This document shows, piece after piece, positions 38,544 to 51,000 of a stretch of 64,000 nucleotides of DNA. The stretch is from Acinetobacter sp. C26M (GTDB taxonomy: Bacteria > Pseudomonadota > Gammaproteobacteria > Pseudomonadales > Moraxellaceae). The notes under the pieces are model-generated. The model did not search any database. It was not told the DNA's origin and worked only from the letters and a program-made list of their open reading frames with translations. A program made the position numbers and the translations under genes. Each line of letters opens with the position of its first letter. Position 1 is the stretch's first letter. The stretch spans positions 558,001-622,000 of the forward strand of contig NZ_CP098478.1 in assembly GCF_023702675.1 (NCBI RefSeq). The letters are read 5' to 3'.

Positions 38544-38969
38544 ATGGCTGACATCACGATTTACCATAATCCTGCTTGTGGCACTTCACGCAATACGCTG
38601 GCTCTAATTCGCAATATAGGTATTGAGCCAACCGTCATCGAATATCTTGTTACGCCACCAACGTATGATGTGTTAATCCAACTGATTCAGGATGCCAATT
38701 TAACGGTGAGAGAGGCAATTCGCAGCAATGTTGATCCTTATCGAGATTTAGGGCTTGGCCGTGAAGATTGGACAGATGAACAACTTATTCATTTCATGCT
38801 TAAACATCCAATCCTGATTAACCGACCTTTTGTCATGACGACCTTGGGAACACGTCTTTGTCGACCATCAGAACTTGTACTCGATATTCTGCCTTTTGCT
38901 CAGAAGGGAGCCTTTAGCAAAGAAGATGGGCAGCAAGTGATAGATCAAAATGGTCAGCGTATTCAATAA
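38544..38969 (+). CDS. arsC: Arsenate reductase (glutaredoxin-dependent)
   Basis: 141 residues from the ATG at 38544; a GTG at 38502 would give a longer form without family support. The N-terminus ITIYHNPACGTSRNTL carries the catalytic Cys12, and the remainder closely follows plasmid R773 ArsC. It includes the RPFV and LCRPSE arginines that bind arsenate. It reduces arsenate to arsenite in the cytosol with glutathione and glutaredoxin. First gene of arsC-arsR-acr3. Confidence 0.94.
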   Translation: MADITIYHNPACGTSRNTLALIRNIGIEPTVIEYLVTPPTYDVLIQLIQDANLTVREAIRSNVDPYRDLGLGREDWTDEQLIHFMLKHPILINRPFVMTTLGTRLCRPSELVLDILPFAQKGAFSKEDGQQVIDQNGQRIQ

Positions 38970-39009
38970 ATACGGATTGTGACATTAAAGATTTAAAGGG
39001 GAATGAACA

Positions 39010-39330
39010 ATGGAAGCAGTCACTTTTTTTAAGTGCCTATCTGATGAAACAAGACTAAATATCGTGCTATTAGTCAACGCACACCAAGAGTTGTGTGTCT
39101 GTGATTTGACTGAAAAATTACAACTGAGCCAACCTAAAATTTCTCGTCATTTGGCACTATTACGTGCTTCAGGATTGTTGCAAGATCGTCGTCAGGGGCA
39201 ATGGGTGTATTACAGCATCGCGAAAAAATTACCCTCATGGTGTTATGAAATCCTAACTGTTTTAAATACGCAAACTGCACCGATATTTCCAAGCTTACAA
39301 AGCTTAGTGTCAAAAAGCTGCTGTGATTAA
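39010..39330 (+). CDS. arsR: ArsR/SmtB-family arsenite-responsive repressor
   Basis: 106 residues. A winged HTH (LTEKLQLSQPKISRHLALLRASGLL) is followed by a beta wing (DRRQGQWVYYSI). The arsenite-binding ELCVCDL motif is present (Cys-x-Cys at about 31-33), with additional cysteines at the C-terminus (SCCD). It represses the operon and releases DNA on binding As(III). Encoded between arsC and acr3, with gaps of 40 and 6 bp. Confidence 0.93.
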   Translation: MEAVTFFKCLSDETRLNIVLLVNAHQELCVCDLTEKLQLSQPKISRHLALLRASGLLQDRRQGQWVYYSIAKKLPSWCYEILTVLNTQTAPIFPSLQSLVSKSCCD

Positions 39331-39336
39331 AACACC

Positions 39337-40377
39337 ATGAAAACACTTTCCTTTTTAGATCGTAATCTAACACTATGGATTTTTATTGCCATGGCAGTGG
39401 GCATTGCGATTAGTTCCTTTTTTCCGCAGGCCTCTATTGCTTTAGATCAAATGAGTGTTGATTCAGTCAACATCCCAATTGCAATCGGTCTGATCTTGAT
39501 GATGTATCCACCTTTGGCAAAAGTGGACTATGCAACGCTGCCGCAAGTGTTTAAAGACAAAAAAACCTTAACTTTGTCTTTGCTACAGAACTGGGTTATT
39601 GCTCCTGTTCTAATGTTTGGATTGGCCGTTATTTTTCTGCAGAGTTATCCTGAATATATGACAGGTTTAATTCTCATCGGCTTAGCCCGTTGTATCGCGA
39701 TGGTACTGGTGTGGAATGATTTGGCGTGTGGCGATAACCAATATGTTGCAGCATTAGTGGCCTTTAATAGTATCTTCCAGATTTTATTCTTTAGTAGTTA
39801 TGCATGGCTGTTCCTTACTTATTTGCCGCCGTATTTTGGTATTGCAGGGCAGGTGATTGATGTCGATTTCTGGACAATTACCCATGCAGTATTGGTTTAT
39901 CTAGGCATTCCATTTTTACTTGGTTTTCTGACTCGTTTCATCTTGGTAAAAACTAGAGGTTTGGATTGGTATCAAAATGTCTTTTTACCAAAGATCAGCC
40001 CTTTAAGTTTGCTGGCTTTACTGTTTACCATCATTGCGATGTTTAGCCTCAAAGGTGGTGATGTGGTGAGTCTGCCGTTAGATGTGATTCGTATTGCCAT
40101 CCCGCTCACAATTTATTTTGTGGTGATGTTCTTTATCAGCTTTTTTATGAGCAAATGGATAGGCAACGATTATGCTAAAACCACAGCAATTTCGTTTACT
40201 GCGGCAGGGAATAATTTTGAGTTAGCCATGGCCGTCGCGATTGCTACTTTTGGTTTGGCATCGCCAGTGGCATTTACCACGGTGATTGGACCATTGGTTG
40301 AAGTACCAGTGTTGATTGCTTTGGTGAGCGTGTCTTTAGCGCTTAGAAGAAAGTATTTTCCCTCTATTAATACATAA
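39337..40377 (+). CDS. acr3: Arsenite efflux permease, ACR3 family
   Basis: 346 residues with about ten membrane segments. The ACR3 hallmark near residue 125, [17 protein letters not shown], includes the conserved Cys and the VWN motif; [16 protein letters not shown] is the second conserved repeat. It exports As(III) across the inner membrane by proton exchange. This type is distinct from ArsB. The gene starts 6 bp after arsR; no arsH follows. Confidence 0.94.
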   Translation: MKTLSFLDRNLTLWIFIAMAVGIAISSFFPQASIALDQMSVDSVNIPIAIGLILMMYPPLAKVDYATLPQVFKDKKTLTLSLLQNWVIAPVLMFGLAVIFLQSYPEYMTGLILIGLARCIAMVLVWNDLACGDNQYVAALVAFNSIFQILFFSSYAWLFLTYLPPYFGIAGQVIDVDFWTITHAVLVYLGIPFLLGFLTRFILVKTRGLDWYQNVFLPKISPLSLLALLFTIIAMFSLKGGDVVSLPLDVIRIAIPLTIYFVVMFFISFFMSKWIGNDYAKTTAISFTAAGNNFELAMAVAIATFGLASPVAFTTVIGPLVEVPVLIALVSVSLALRRKYFPSINT

Positions 40378-40411
40378 TAGATATTGAGGGAAAGTTAAAT
40401 GAATAAGATCT

Positions 40412-40460
40412 AAAATAAAAAGCCCCAGTTGCCGGAAATAGGATACTGGCAACTGAGGGG
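40412..40460 (-). terminator. Terminator unit, copy A
   Basis: CCCCAGTTGCC and GGCAACTGAGGGG pair with a small bulge; on the minus strand the stem is followed by TTTTTATTTT. It is nearly the same sequence as copy B, 159 bp away. Confidence 0.7.
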
Positions 40461-40570
40461 GAAACTATTTTTTATAATGTAGCTTGTTTTATTTAATAAA
40501 GGAATGGTTTTTGTTTGAATTGCATATACTGTTTATTTTTTAGGTTAAAGTTGTTGTTGATTAAGTTCTT

Positions 40571-40620
40571 AAAATAAAAAGCCTCAGTTGCCTGAAACAG
40601 GGTGTTGGCAACTGAGGGGA
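40571..40620 (-). terminator. Terminator unit, copy B (for the AraC-type gene)
   Basis: A perfect 11-bp stem (CCTCAGTTGCC / GGCAACTGAGG) with, on the minus strand, a trailing TTTTTATTTT. It lies about 120 bp past the stop of the minus-strand AraC gene. Confidence 0.75.
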
Positions 40621-40742
40621 AAGTAACTGTGTGTAGTATAGTTGTATTTTTAAATAATAAAATAGGGTTGGTTTAAAATGAATATAATGTCTAGTTAAAA
40701 CGTTTAAGTTGTTAAATGGCATGCATTTTATTAAGTGCTGTT

Positions 40743-41816
40743 TTATTTTAGGTTGTAGCTTTTAATCGGAATTTTACTCTCTCTTATGTACTCACTTGGT
40801 TTTTTCCCCGTCCAGCCAAAAAATGCTCTAGAAAATGCACTGATATGACTGTAGCCGAGTAAATCAGATATTTCCTGAATATTTCGATTGGAATTAATAA
40901 GTTTTTTTGCGAGTTCAAATTTTTTAGATTGGAGTAGCGCAGAAAAAGTCGTATTGGCAAGAGATAACTCTCGTTTTAATGTTCTTTCCGATATTTTAAG
41001 TTTATTGGCAACATGGGTTAAGCTTGGAAACCCTTCACCAGGTTTAAATATAAGTTGCTGTTTTACATTTAAAATTATTTTGTCGGTAGGGTCTTGGTAT
41101 AACAAATATTCCTTGTTTACTAACTCCATTGCAAGCTCATAGGCATTCTGAGAGTTAAAGATAAGGGGTAAATCTAAACATTTAAGGTCAATACTAATTT
41201 GATTATAGTCTTGGTTGAATTCGATGACAGGTAAGCGCTTTTCATAAAGTGAATGATAGTCTTCTTTATTCCATGTCACATTAATAGTAACGCCTGTTAA
41301 ATTGTAGTTAGTGATCATTTGTAAGTTGTTAATAATGTCAATTAGAGCACTTTCTAAAAAGAATTTGTTTATTTGTTCTTTCTTGCTTTCATTTAAATGT
41401 GCTGGAAGTTGATAAAGAGGATTTACTCGAATTATTATTTTGTTGTTTTTGTTTAAAATGGAGATATCCATTTTATGTATTCGCATGTGGTAGTACTTCT
41501 GTAAATCAACCAGTACTTTTCCAATATTGCTATTGGTAATGAGCATGAATCCAAGTGCACCATGAACAGTTGGCTTACAGTTTAAACCGAATTGATAGCC
41601 GATACCTTTGTTTGGTAATAGCTCTAAAAGTTGAATTACAATATTAGTCCACTGGTTAAAACTTATGCGCTCATTATTATTCTCAGTTATTAAAGATAAA
41701 GGGATTTGGCAATATCTAATGATTTCTGTTTTAGATACGCCAAAAGTAGAAGCAGTATCTATGAGTACTTTAAGATAATCATTATCAATATTAAGAATAA
41801 GCAACTTTTTCTTCAT
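40743..41816 (-). CDS. AraC-family regulator with an arabinose-binding-like N-terminal domain
   Basis: 357 residues. Residues about 20-200 fit the Arabinose_bd-type sensor found in OruR/GliR-like AraC proteins. A C-terminal double HTH follows (LTHVANKLKISERTLKREL and IQEISDLLGYSHISAFSRAFFGWTGKKPSEY). It is noticeably AT-rich with long T and A runs, unlike the ars genes. It is divergent from the giant adhesin gene, with 263 bp between starts, and is the natural candidate to control it. Inducer unknown. Confidence 0.88.
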   Translation of the reverse strand: MKKKLLILNIDNDYLKVLIDTASTFGVSKTEIIRYCQIPLSLITENNNERISFNQWTNIVIQLLELLPNKGIGYQFGLNCKPTVHGALGFMLITNSNIGKVLVDLQKYYHMRIHKMDISILNKNNKIIIRVNPLYQLPAHLNESKKEQINKFFLESALIDIINNLQMITNYNLTGVTINVTWNKEDYHSLYEKRLPVIEFNQDYNQISIDLKCLDLPLIFNSQNAYELAMELVNKEYLLYQDPTDKIILNVKQQLIFKPGEGFPSLTHVANKLKISERTLKRELSLANTTFSALLQSKKFELAKKLINSNRNIQEISDLLGYSHISAFSRAFFGWTGKKPSEYIRESKIPIKSYNLK

Positions 41817-42079
41817 ACATTCAAGAGTGAAACTAAGGTTGGAATTAAAAGCTTTTATACATTAGCTAAAGATTTTTTCATGACTTTTAAAATTAAAGTC
41901 CCAATTTGTTAAAAATACACAACTAACTTGTTTATCTCCAATGTGTTTTTTGAATATTAATTAATTTTTATTAGTAAAGTGATGTAATTGTTAATTTTTT
42001 GCGTTAATTGTTAATTGTGACACAGTTTTATTATTTATTTTGTGCTGGTCAATTTTCATTCATTTAAAGGCTTTTCTTC

Positions 42080-45000
42080 ATGAATAGGATATACAGACTT
42101 GTCTGGAATAAAAATTTAAATATATGGACGGTTGTATCAGAAACCGCAAGAGGGGCAACGAAAAAGCGGAATGTTTCCTCATCAGGTTCTAGTAAAACTA
42201 CAGGCCAGCAGTCACAAAACCACTTATTATTTTTTGCGATAAAATTTCTAACAGCTGCAATTAGCATCGTATTTATAAGTGGTAATACATTTGCCGGCTA
42301 TGAAGCTGCTGGCGGAAGTACCAATACTAATTGTACAAGTTCAAGCACAGGGAGTGGCTCAAAATCAGCGGAGAGTATTGCGATTGGTACAAATGCTTGT
42401 GCTCCAAATACTAGCAGCATAGCAGTAGGTAGTTACGCAACGACTCAATCTGGAGATAAGCAAACAAATAATCAAAGCATTGCAATAGGTTATGATGCAA
42501 GGGCGACTGGTGATCAGGCAGTTGCATTAGGTGCCAATACGCGTGCTTTAGGTGCTTCCTCTGTTGCGATTGGTGGTGATGATGTTGATCGTCTTGCTAA
42601 TACGAAGGCTCTAAGTGATAAATATACAGCCATTACTGGTGGAAAACTTGTATCTGGCCAATATCCAAATACTGAAGCAAGACAAGGTTCTACAGCAGTG
42701 GGTATACAGGCAACTGCGAAGGGGGACTTTTCAACAGCACTTGGTCTAACTTCTAAGGCTACAGGTGATGCTTCTGTTGCGCTTGGGGTTCAGGCAAATG
42801 CAGAAGGGAAAGGTGCTACAGCGATTGGGGCAGTATCCCAAGCAACAGGGACTGGCGCAGCTGCAATTGGGATTAATGCCTTGGCAAAAGGAAGTAATTC
42901 AGTTGCTATAGGTTCTGGTGATGATCCGAATGAAGGCGCTGTTGCAACAGGTGAACAATCTGTTGCTTTAAGTGCTTTTTCTAAGGCTTCTGGTTCTGGT
43001 GCTGTCGCAGTCGGTCGACAATCTGAAGCTTCAAAGGATAATGCAGCAGCTTATGGTAATGAAGCGAAAGCATCTGGACTTTCATCTGCGGCAGTGGGGG
43101 ATAAGTCTAGTGCAACAGCAGAGAAATCGCTTGCCTTGGGTGCAAGTGCTGTGGCATCAGATACGAGAGCATTTGCGGCAGGTGCTGACGCTCAGGCCCT
43201 AGCTTTTAAATCGGTTGCTTTAGGTAATAATGCAGTTGCAACTTTTAATAATAGTGATACCTCAAATAATAAAGGCACTGGTGCTATTGCAATTGGAGAC
43301 AGTTCAAAGGCGATGAATACTGGTGCAGTTTCAGTAGGACGAGGTTCTTTTGCTGGTAGATTATCCGTTGCGATTGGTTCTGATGCTGTAGCTGGAGATG
43401 ATAATGAAGCTTATGAGGCTACAGCTGTTGGTTCTTCTGCTAAAGCAACAGCACGACAGACTTCAGCATTTGGTCATAGTGCTTCAGCAAGTAAGAGTCA
43501 AGCAAGTGCATTTGGTATTTATGCCAATGCTGAAGGTCAAGCAAGTAATGCATTTGGTTATCAAGCGAAAAGTTCAGGATTTGCTTCTACAGCAATGGGA
43601 ACACAATCTGAAGCTTCAGGAGATTTGAGCACGGCCAATGGCTTTAGAGCAAAAGCTAATGGAAACAATGCTGTAGCAAATGGTTCAAATTCAAAGGCAA
43701 CGGGTAACTCTTCTGTAGCGGTAGGAGATGGTGCACAAGCACAGGGTGATAACGATATCGCAATGGGTCGAAATGCAGCAACAGCCAGTGGTAATAGTAA
43801 CAATATTGCTGTGGGGAATGGGGTAACCACTGGTGATACAGGCTGGAATGTTGCTATGGGGTCTGATGGCACCACAGCCAATTCTCGAACTGCCGATGGC
43901 GGTGCAGTGTCTATTGGTCGAGGTCAAAAAGCAGCAGGGGATGGTGCTGTCGCGATTGGTGATCCAAATAGTGCTAATGGTGATGGTGCTGTTGCACTGG
44001 GTCGTAACAATACCGCAGCAGGGGATACAGCCGCTAACAAGGCAGCAGATGGTGCGGTTGCAATAGGTAATGAAAATCAGGCGATTGGACAGGGTTCGGT
44101 TGCAATTGGTAACAAGTCAAAGACCACAGAAGCGGGTTCAATTGCTTTGGGTGATACAGCGGATGCCCAAGCAGTACGTGGTGTTGCACTTGGCTCAAGT
44201 GCAGTTGCAACCAATGCAGATGATGTCGCTTTAGGCGCTGGTAGTAAAACAACGACTGCGACAGGAGCAGCTTACCGTACTGGCACTGCAGCATCATCTT
44301 CAGTAGTTTCGGTCGGTTCTGCTGGATATGAGCGTCGTATCCAAAACGTATCCGCTGGTGCGGCTGATACCGATGCAGTGAATGTAAGTCAGTTAAGAAG
44401 TGTACAAGATGGTGTTGATGAACTTGGAAAAAGTACAGCAGAAGGCTTAGGTGGTGGTTCTACCTATGACCCTAGTACAGGTGCTGTGTCTAATCCAACT
44501 TATAACGTAAATGGCAAAGATGTTAATAACGTTGGTGATGCGATTACTGAATTAGACAAAGGTTGGAATCTACAAAGCAATGGCGCAAATACTGGTGCAA
44601 TCAAAGCAGGTGATACGGTTGATATTGGTACTGCTACAGGTGAAGAAAATCTAACAGTCACTAAAAACGGCAATACCGTTCAATATGGTCTAAACAAAGA
44701 CTTGAAAGTGAATAGCGTGACCGCTGGCGATACTGTGATTAATAATGACGGTCTAAGCATTGCCAATGGTCCAAGTGTTACCAAGTCAGGGATTGATGTC
44801 GCGGGTAATAAGATCAGCAATGTTGCTGCAGGTACAGAAGGCACCGATGCCGTTAATAAAGATCAGTTAGATAAAGCCAGCCAAGATCTAACTGATAAAG
44901 GCTTTGGATTAACCGCACAAGATGGCACAACCATACAGAAAAAACTTGGTGAAGCGATTGAAGTCGTTGGCGCAGACAGCAACATCACCACGAAGGTTGA

Positions 45001-48000
45001 CAATGGCAAAGTCGCGATTGAACTTGCGAAAGACCTAGATGTAAATAGCGTAAAAGCAGGCGATACAGTTATCAACAATGACGGTTTAAGCATTGCCAAT
45101 GGTCCAAGTGTTACCAAGTCAGGGATTGATGTCGCGGGTAATAAGATCAGCAATGTTGCTGCAGGTACAGAAGGTACTGATGCCGTTAATAAAGATCAGT
45201 TAGATAAAGCCACTGCCGCATTGAAGACCGAAGTCACCGAAGGTAAGAACATTACTGTGACTAAGACGACAGGTGATAATGGTCAAGACATCTACAATGT
45301 TGCAACCGCAGATGATGTTGAATTTGATTCGGTTAAAGTTGGCAACGTTAGCATAGATGGAACAACGGGCAAGATCAGTGGTGTTACTGCGGGTGATGTC
45401 AATCCAAACTCAACCGATGCGATCAATGGTAGTCAATTGGCGAACAATGCGCAAAGCGTTGCAGATGCCCTAGGCGGAGGTTCAACGGTTAATCCAGATG
45501 GCACGGTATCGAAACCAACGTATAACATCAATGGAACAGATACCAACAACGTTGGCGATGCCTTGGCGGAGTTAGACAAAGGCTGGACACTGCAAAGCAA
45601 TGGTGCAAATGCCGCAGCAGTGAGAGCGGGCGACACGGTTGATATTGGTACAGCAGATGGAGAAGAAAACTTAAAAGTTACGAAAGAAGGCAATGACATC
45701 AAGTACAGCCTGAATCGTGATTTGAAAGTGAATAGCGTGACCGCTGGTGATACTGTAATTAATAATGACGGTCTAAGCATTGCCAATGGTCCAAGTGTTA
45801 CCAAGTCAGGGATTGATGTCGCGGGTAATAAGATCAGCAATGTTGCAGCAGGTACAGAAGGCACCGATGCTGTTAATAAAGATCAGTTAGATAAAGCCTC
45901 AGCAGCATCGAAGACCGAAGTCACCGAAGGTAAGAACATTACTGTGACTAAGACAACAGGTGATAATGGTCAGGACATCTACAATGTTGCAACCGCAGAT
46001 GATGTTGAATTTGATTCGGTTAAAGTTGGCAACGTTAGCATTGACGGTACAACGGGCAAGATCAGCGGTGTTACTGCGGGTGATGTCAATCCAAACTCAA
46101 CTGATGCGATCAATGGCAGTCAATTGGCGAACAATGCGCAAAGTGTTGCAGATGCTCTAGGCGGAGGTTCAACGGTTAATCCAGATGGCACGGTATCGAA
46201 ACCAACGTATAACATCAACGGAACAGATACCAACAATGTTGGCGATGCCTTGGCAGAGTTAGACAAAGGCTGGACACTGCAAAGCAATGGTGCAAATACA
46301 GCAGCAGTGAGAGCAGGCGACACAGTTGATATTGGTACAGCAGATGGAGAAGAAAACTTACAAGTTACGAAAGAAGGCAATGACATCAAGTACAGCCTGA
46401 ATCGTGATTTGAAAGTGAATAGCGTGACTGCTGGTGATACTGTGATTAATAATGACGGTTTAAGCATTGCCAATGGTCCAAGTGTTACCAAGTCAGGGAT
46501 TGATGTCGCGGGTAATAAGATCAGCAATGTTGCAGCAGGTACAGAAGGTACTGATGCCGTTAATAAAGATCAGTTAGATAAAGCCTCAGCAGCATCGAAG
46601 ACCGAAGTCACCGAAGGTAAGAACATTACTGTGACTAAGACAACAGGTGATAATGGTCAAGACATCTACAATGTTGCAACTGCGGATGATGTTGAGTTTA
46701 ACAATGTCAAAGTAGGTGACGTCAGCATTGATGGAACAACGGGCAAGATCAGTGGTGTTACTGCGGGTGATGTCAATCCAAACTCAACCGATGCGATCAA
46801 TGGCAGTCAATTGGCGAACAATGCGCAAAGTGTTGCAGATGCCTTAGGTGGAGGTTCAACGGTTAATCCAGATGGCACGGTATCGAAACCAACGTATAAC
46901 ATCAATGGAACAGATACCAACAACGTTGGCGATGCCTTGGCGGAGTTAGACAAAGGCTGGACACTGCAAAGCAATGGTGCAAATGCAGCAGCAGTGAGAG
47001 CGGGCGACACGGTTGATATTGGTACGGCAGATGGAGAAGAAAACTTACAAGTTACGAAAGAAGGCAATGACATCAAGTACAGCCTGAATCGTGATTTGAA
47101 AGTGAACAGTGTAACCGCTGGCGATACTGTGATTAATAATGACGGTTTAAGCATTACCAATGGTCCAAGTGTTACCAAAGATGGTATCGATGCTGGTGCT
47201 AAGAAAATCACTAATTTAGCAGCGGGTACGGTGAGTTCAGATTCAGCCGATGCGGTTAATGGCAGTCAGTTACATGCCCAAGGTCAAGGTGTACAAAACA
47301 TTATTGGTGGAAATACCGTTTATGATCCAGCCACAGGCAGTTATACCAATCCTGACATTGGCGGAACAGGCGAAAACAACATCAATGATGCGATTGGTGC
47401 AGTTGGTAAAGCGGCAGCAGCAGCAAAAACCGAAGTCACCGAAGGTAAGAATATTACTGTGACTAAGACGACTGGTGATGATGGTCAGGACATCTACAAT
47501 GTTGCAACCGCAGATGATGTTGAATTTGATTCTGTTAAAGTTGGCAACGTTAGCATTGACGGTACAACGGGCAAGATCAGCGGTGTTACTGCGGGTGATG
47601 TCAATCCAAACTCAACCGATGCGATCAATGGCAGTCAATTGGCGAACAATGCGCAAAGCGTTGCAGATGCCCTAGGCGGAGGTTCAACGGTTAATCCAGA
47701 TGGCACGGTATCGAAACCAACGTATAACATCAATGGAACAGATACCAACAACGTTGGTGATGCCTTGGCAGAGTTAGACAAAGGCTGGACACTGCAAAGC
47801 AATGGTGCAAATGCCGCAGCAGTGAGAGCAGGCGACACAGTTGATATTGGTACAGCAGATGGAGAAGAAAACTTACAAGTTACGAAAGAAGGCAATGACA
47901 TCAAGTACAGCCTGAATCGTGATTTGAAAGTAAATAGCGTGGCTGCTGGCGATACTGTGATTAATAATGACGGTTTAAGCATTACCAATGGTCCAAGTGT

Positions 48001-51000
48001 TACCAAAGATGGTATCGATGCTGGTGCTAAGAAAATCACTAATTTAGCAGCGGGTACGGTGAGTGCAGATTCAGCCGAAGCGATTAATGGCAGTCAGTTA
48101 CATGCCCAAGGCCAAGGTGTACAAAACATTATTGGTGGAAATACCGTTTATGATCCAGCCACAGGCAGTTATACCAATCCTGACATTGGCGGAACAGGCG
48201 AAAACAACATCAATGATGCGATTGGTGCAGTTGGTAAAGCGGCAGCAGCATCGAAGACCGAAGTCACCGAAGGTAAGAACATTACTGTGACTAAGACAGC
48301 AGGTGATAATGGTCAGGACATTTACAATGTTGCAACTGCGGATGATGTTGAATTTGATTCGGTTAAAGTTGGCAATGTTAGCATTGACGGTACAACGGGC
48401 AAGATCAGCGGTGTTACTGCGGGTGATGTCAATCCAAACTCAACTGATGCGATCAATGGCAGTCAATTGGCGAACAATGCGCAAAGTGTTGCAGATGCTC
48501 TAGGCGGAGGTTCAACGGTTAATCCAGATGGCACGGTATCGAAGCCAACGTATAACATCAATGGAACGGATACCAACAATGTTGGCGATGCCTTGGCAGA
48601 GTTAGACAAAGGCTGGACACTGCAAAGCAATGGTGCAAATGCAGCAGCAGTGAGAGCAGGCGACACGGTTGATATTGGTACAGCAGATGGAGAAGAAAAC
48701 TTACAAGTTACGAAAGAAGGCAATGACATCAAGTACAGCCTGAATCGTGATTTGAAAGTGAACAGTGTAACTGCAGGAAATACACGTCTCGATAATACTG
48801 GTGTAGAGGTTAAAGATGCTGTTGGGAATAGTACAACGATAGTTGCAGGTGGCACAGTCGTCAAAGATGCACAAGGCAACAGTACCGCAACAACAGCAAC
48901 TGGCACAACGATTAAAAATGCCCAAGGTGATCGTACGATTTTGAATGGTACTGGTTTGGTATTTACCAATGCATCCGATGTACCAGTAGGACCTAGCGTC
49001 AGCCGTACAGGTATTGATGCGGGCAAAGAGAAAATTAGTAATGTTGCTGATGGCGAAGTTGCAGCAGGTTCGAAAGACGCAGTCAATGGCGGTCAGTTAA
49101 ATGACAGCGTGGGCTCAGTCGGGGACATTATCGGTGGTGGCGTAACCAACGAAGGTGGCAAGCTAAATGGTCCATTTACAGTCAATGACAAAGGTTATGA
49201 CAACATTGCCGATGCTATTGCTGGTGAGTCAGCAGCAGCGAAGACTGAAGTCACCGAAGGTAAGAACATTAACGTGACTAAGACGACAGGTGATGATGGT
49301 CAAGACATCTACAGTGTTGCAACCGCAGATGATGTTGAATTTGATTCGGTTAAAGTTGGCAACGTTAGTATTGACGGTACAACGGGCAAGATCAGTGGTG
49401 TTACTGCGGGTGATGTCAATCCAAACTCAACCGATGCCATCAACGGTAGTCAGCTATATGGTGTTGCGGATAGTGTGAAAAATGCGATTGGTGGAAAAAC
49501 AGTATTGAATCCAGACGGATCAGTGACCACTAGCAATGTCGGAAACACAGGCCAAAACAACATCCATGATGCCATTGATTCAGTTCGTGGTCAGGCCATT
49601 GCAGCAAAAACCACAGTCAAAGAAGGCGAAAACATTGTTGTGACTGAATCTAAAAATGCGGATGGTAGTACCAACTATGAGGTCGCCACAGCAAAAGATG
49701 TGAAGTTTGACAGCGTAACCGCAACTGATGATGAGGGCAATGAAACGGTACTGAATGCGACAGGGACTCAAGTCAAAGATGGAGAAGGCAACGAAGCTGA
49801 ATATGGAGCCAAAGGAATCAGCTTGAAAGATCAAGAAGGCAAAGGAACGCTGATCAATCAAGAAGGCATGAGCTTTATTGATGCGGCTGGCAATAACATC
49901 GGACCAAGTATTACAGCAGGTGGTATCAATGCTGGTAATACTGTGATTCGTGGTGTAGCAGCAGGCCGAGTTGCAGCAGACTCACAAGAAGCGATCAATG
50001 GCAGTCAGTTACATGCTCAAGGTCAAGGTGTGCAGAACATTATTGGCGGTAACACGCAATATGATCCGAACACTGGAAAATACACCAACGCTGATATTGG
50101 GGGTACAGGCAAAGACAACATCAATGATGCAATTGGTGCAGTTGGTAAAGCAGCACAAGAAGCGAAAACGACTGTAACTGAAGGCAAAAACATTGTTGTA
50201 AAAGAAGGCAAGAATGCAGATGGTAGTACCAATTACGAAGTCTCAACTGCTGATGATCTTGATGTAAATAGCCTTACTGCTGGAGGCACCAAAATTGATG
50301 GTAATGGCTTAACCATTGAAGGCGGTCCAAGCGTCACCAAAGATGGAATCAATGCTGGTGATAAGAAAGTGACTGGTGTTGCTGATGGTGCGATTGCCGC
50401 TGGATCAAAAGATGCAGTGAATGGGGGGCAGTTACATGCCCAAGGCCAAGGTGTACAAAACATTATTGGTGGTAACACGCAATATGATCCGAACACAGGA
50501 AAATACACCAACGCTGATATTGGAGGTACAGGCAAAGACAACATCAATGATGCAATTGGTGCAGTTGGTAAGGCTGCGCAGGCTGCTAAATCTACAGTGA
50601 GCAATAAAGATCGCAACATCATAGTGAAAGAAACCTTCAAAGAGGATGGTAGCAGAGATTATGAAGTTGGTCTTGCCAAAGACATCTCTGTGGATAGTGT
50701 TACAGCGAAAGATGTTAATGCAAATCAAGTGAATGTTGCTGGTGACAAAGGTACAACCAACATTACAGGCGGTGGTATTAGTGTCACTGGACCAAAAGGA
50801 GAAGCAGGGCCAAGTATGACCACTGGTGGTATCAATGCTGGTGATAAGAAAGTGACTGGTGTTGCTGATGGCGCAGTTCACAGCAGTTCAAAAGATGCGA
50901 TCAATGGTAGCCAGTTACATCAATCATATCAGAATGTAGGGGCGGCCTTAGGAGGAGGAGCTGGTTATGATCCAGAAAAAGGCTGGCAAGCACCTAGCTA

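Larger units (their letters stand above)
40378..40742. other. Intergenic region with a duplicated terminator unit
   Basis: 365 bp between acr3 and the AraC gene (convergent). Apart from two copies of a hairpin unit (40412 and 40571) it is AT-rich and holds no gene. Confidence 0.7.

Noticed and set aside
42080..42300. Phase variation of the adhesin by a simple repeat tract
   Set aside because: No homopolymer or short tandem tract long enough for slipped-strand switching occurs at the start or in the promoter region.
45433..49086. Several long minus-strand frames (up to 207 codons) that repeat within the adhesin gene
   Set aside because: They mirror the repeat structure and codon bias of the plus-strand adhesin; their sequences are low-complexity Ser/Pro/Leu strings with no start signals.
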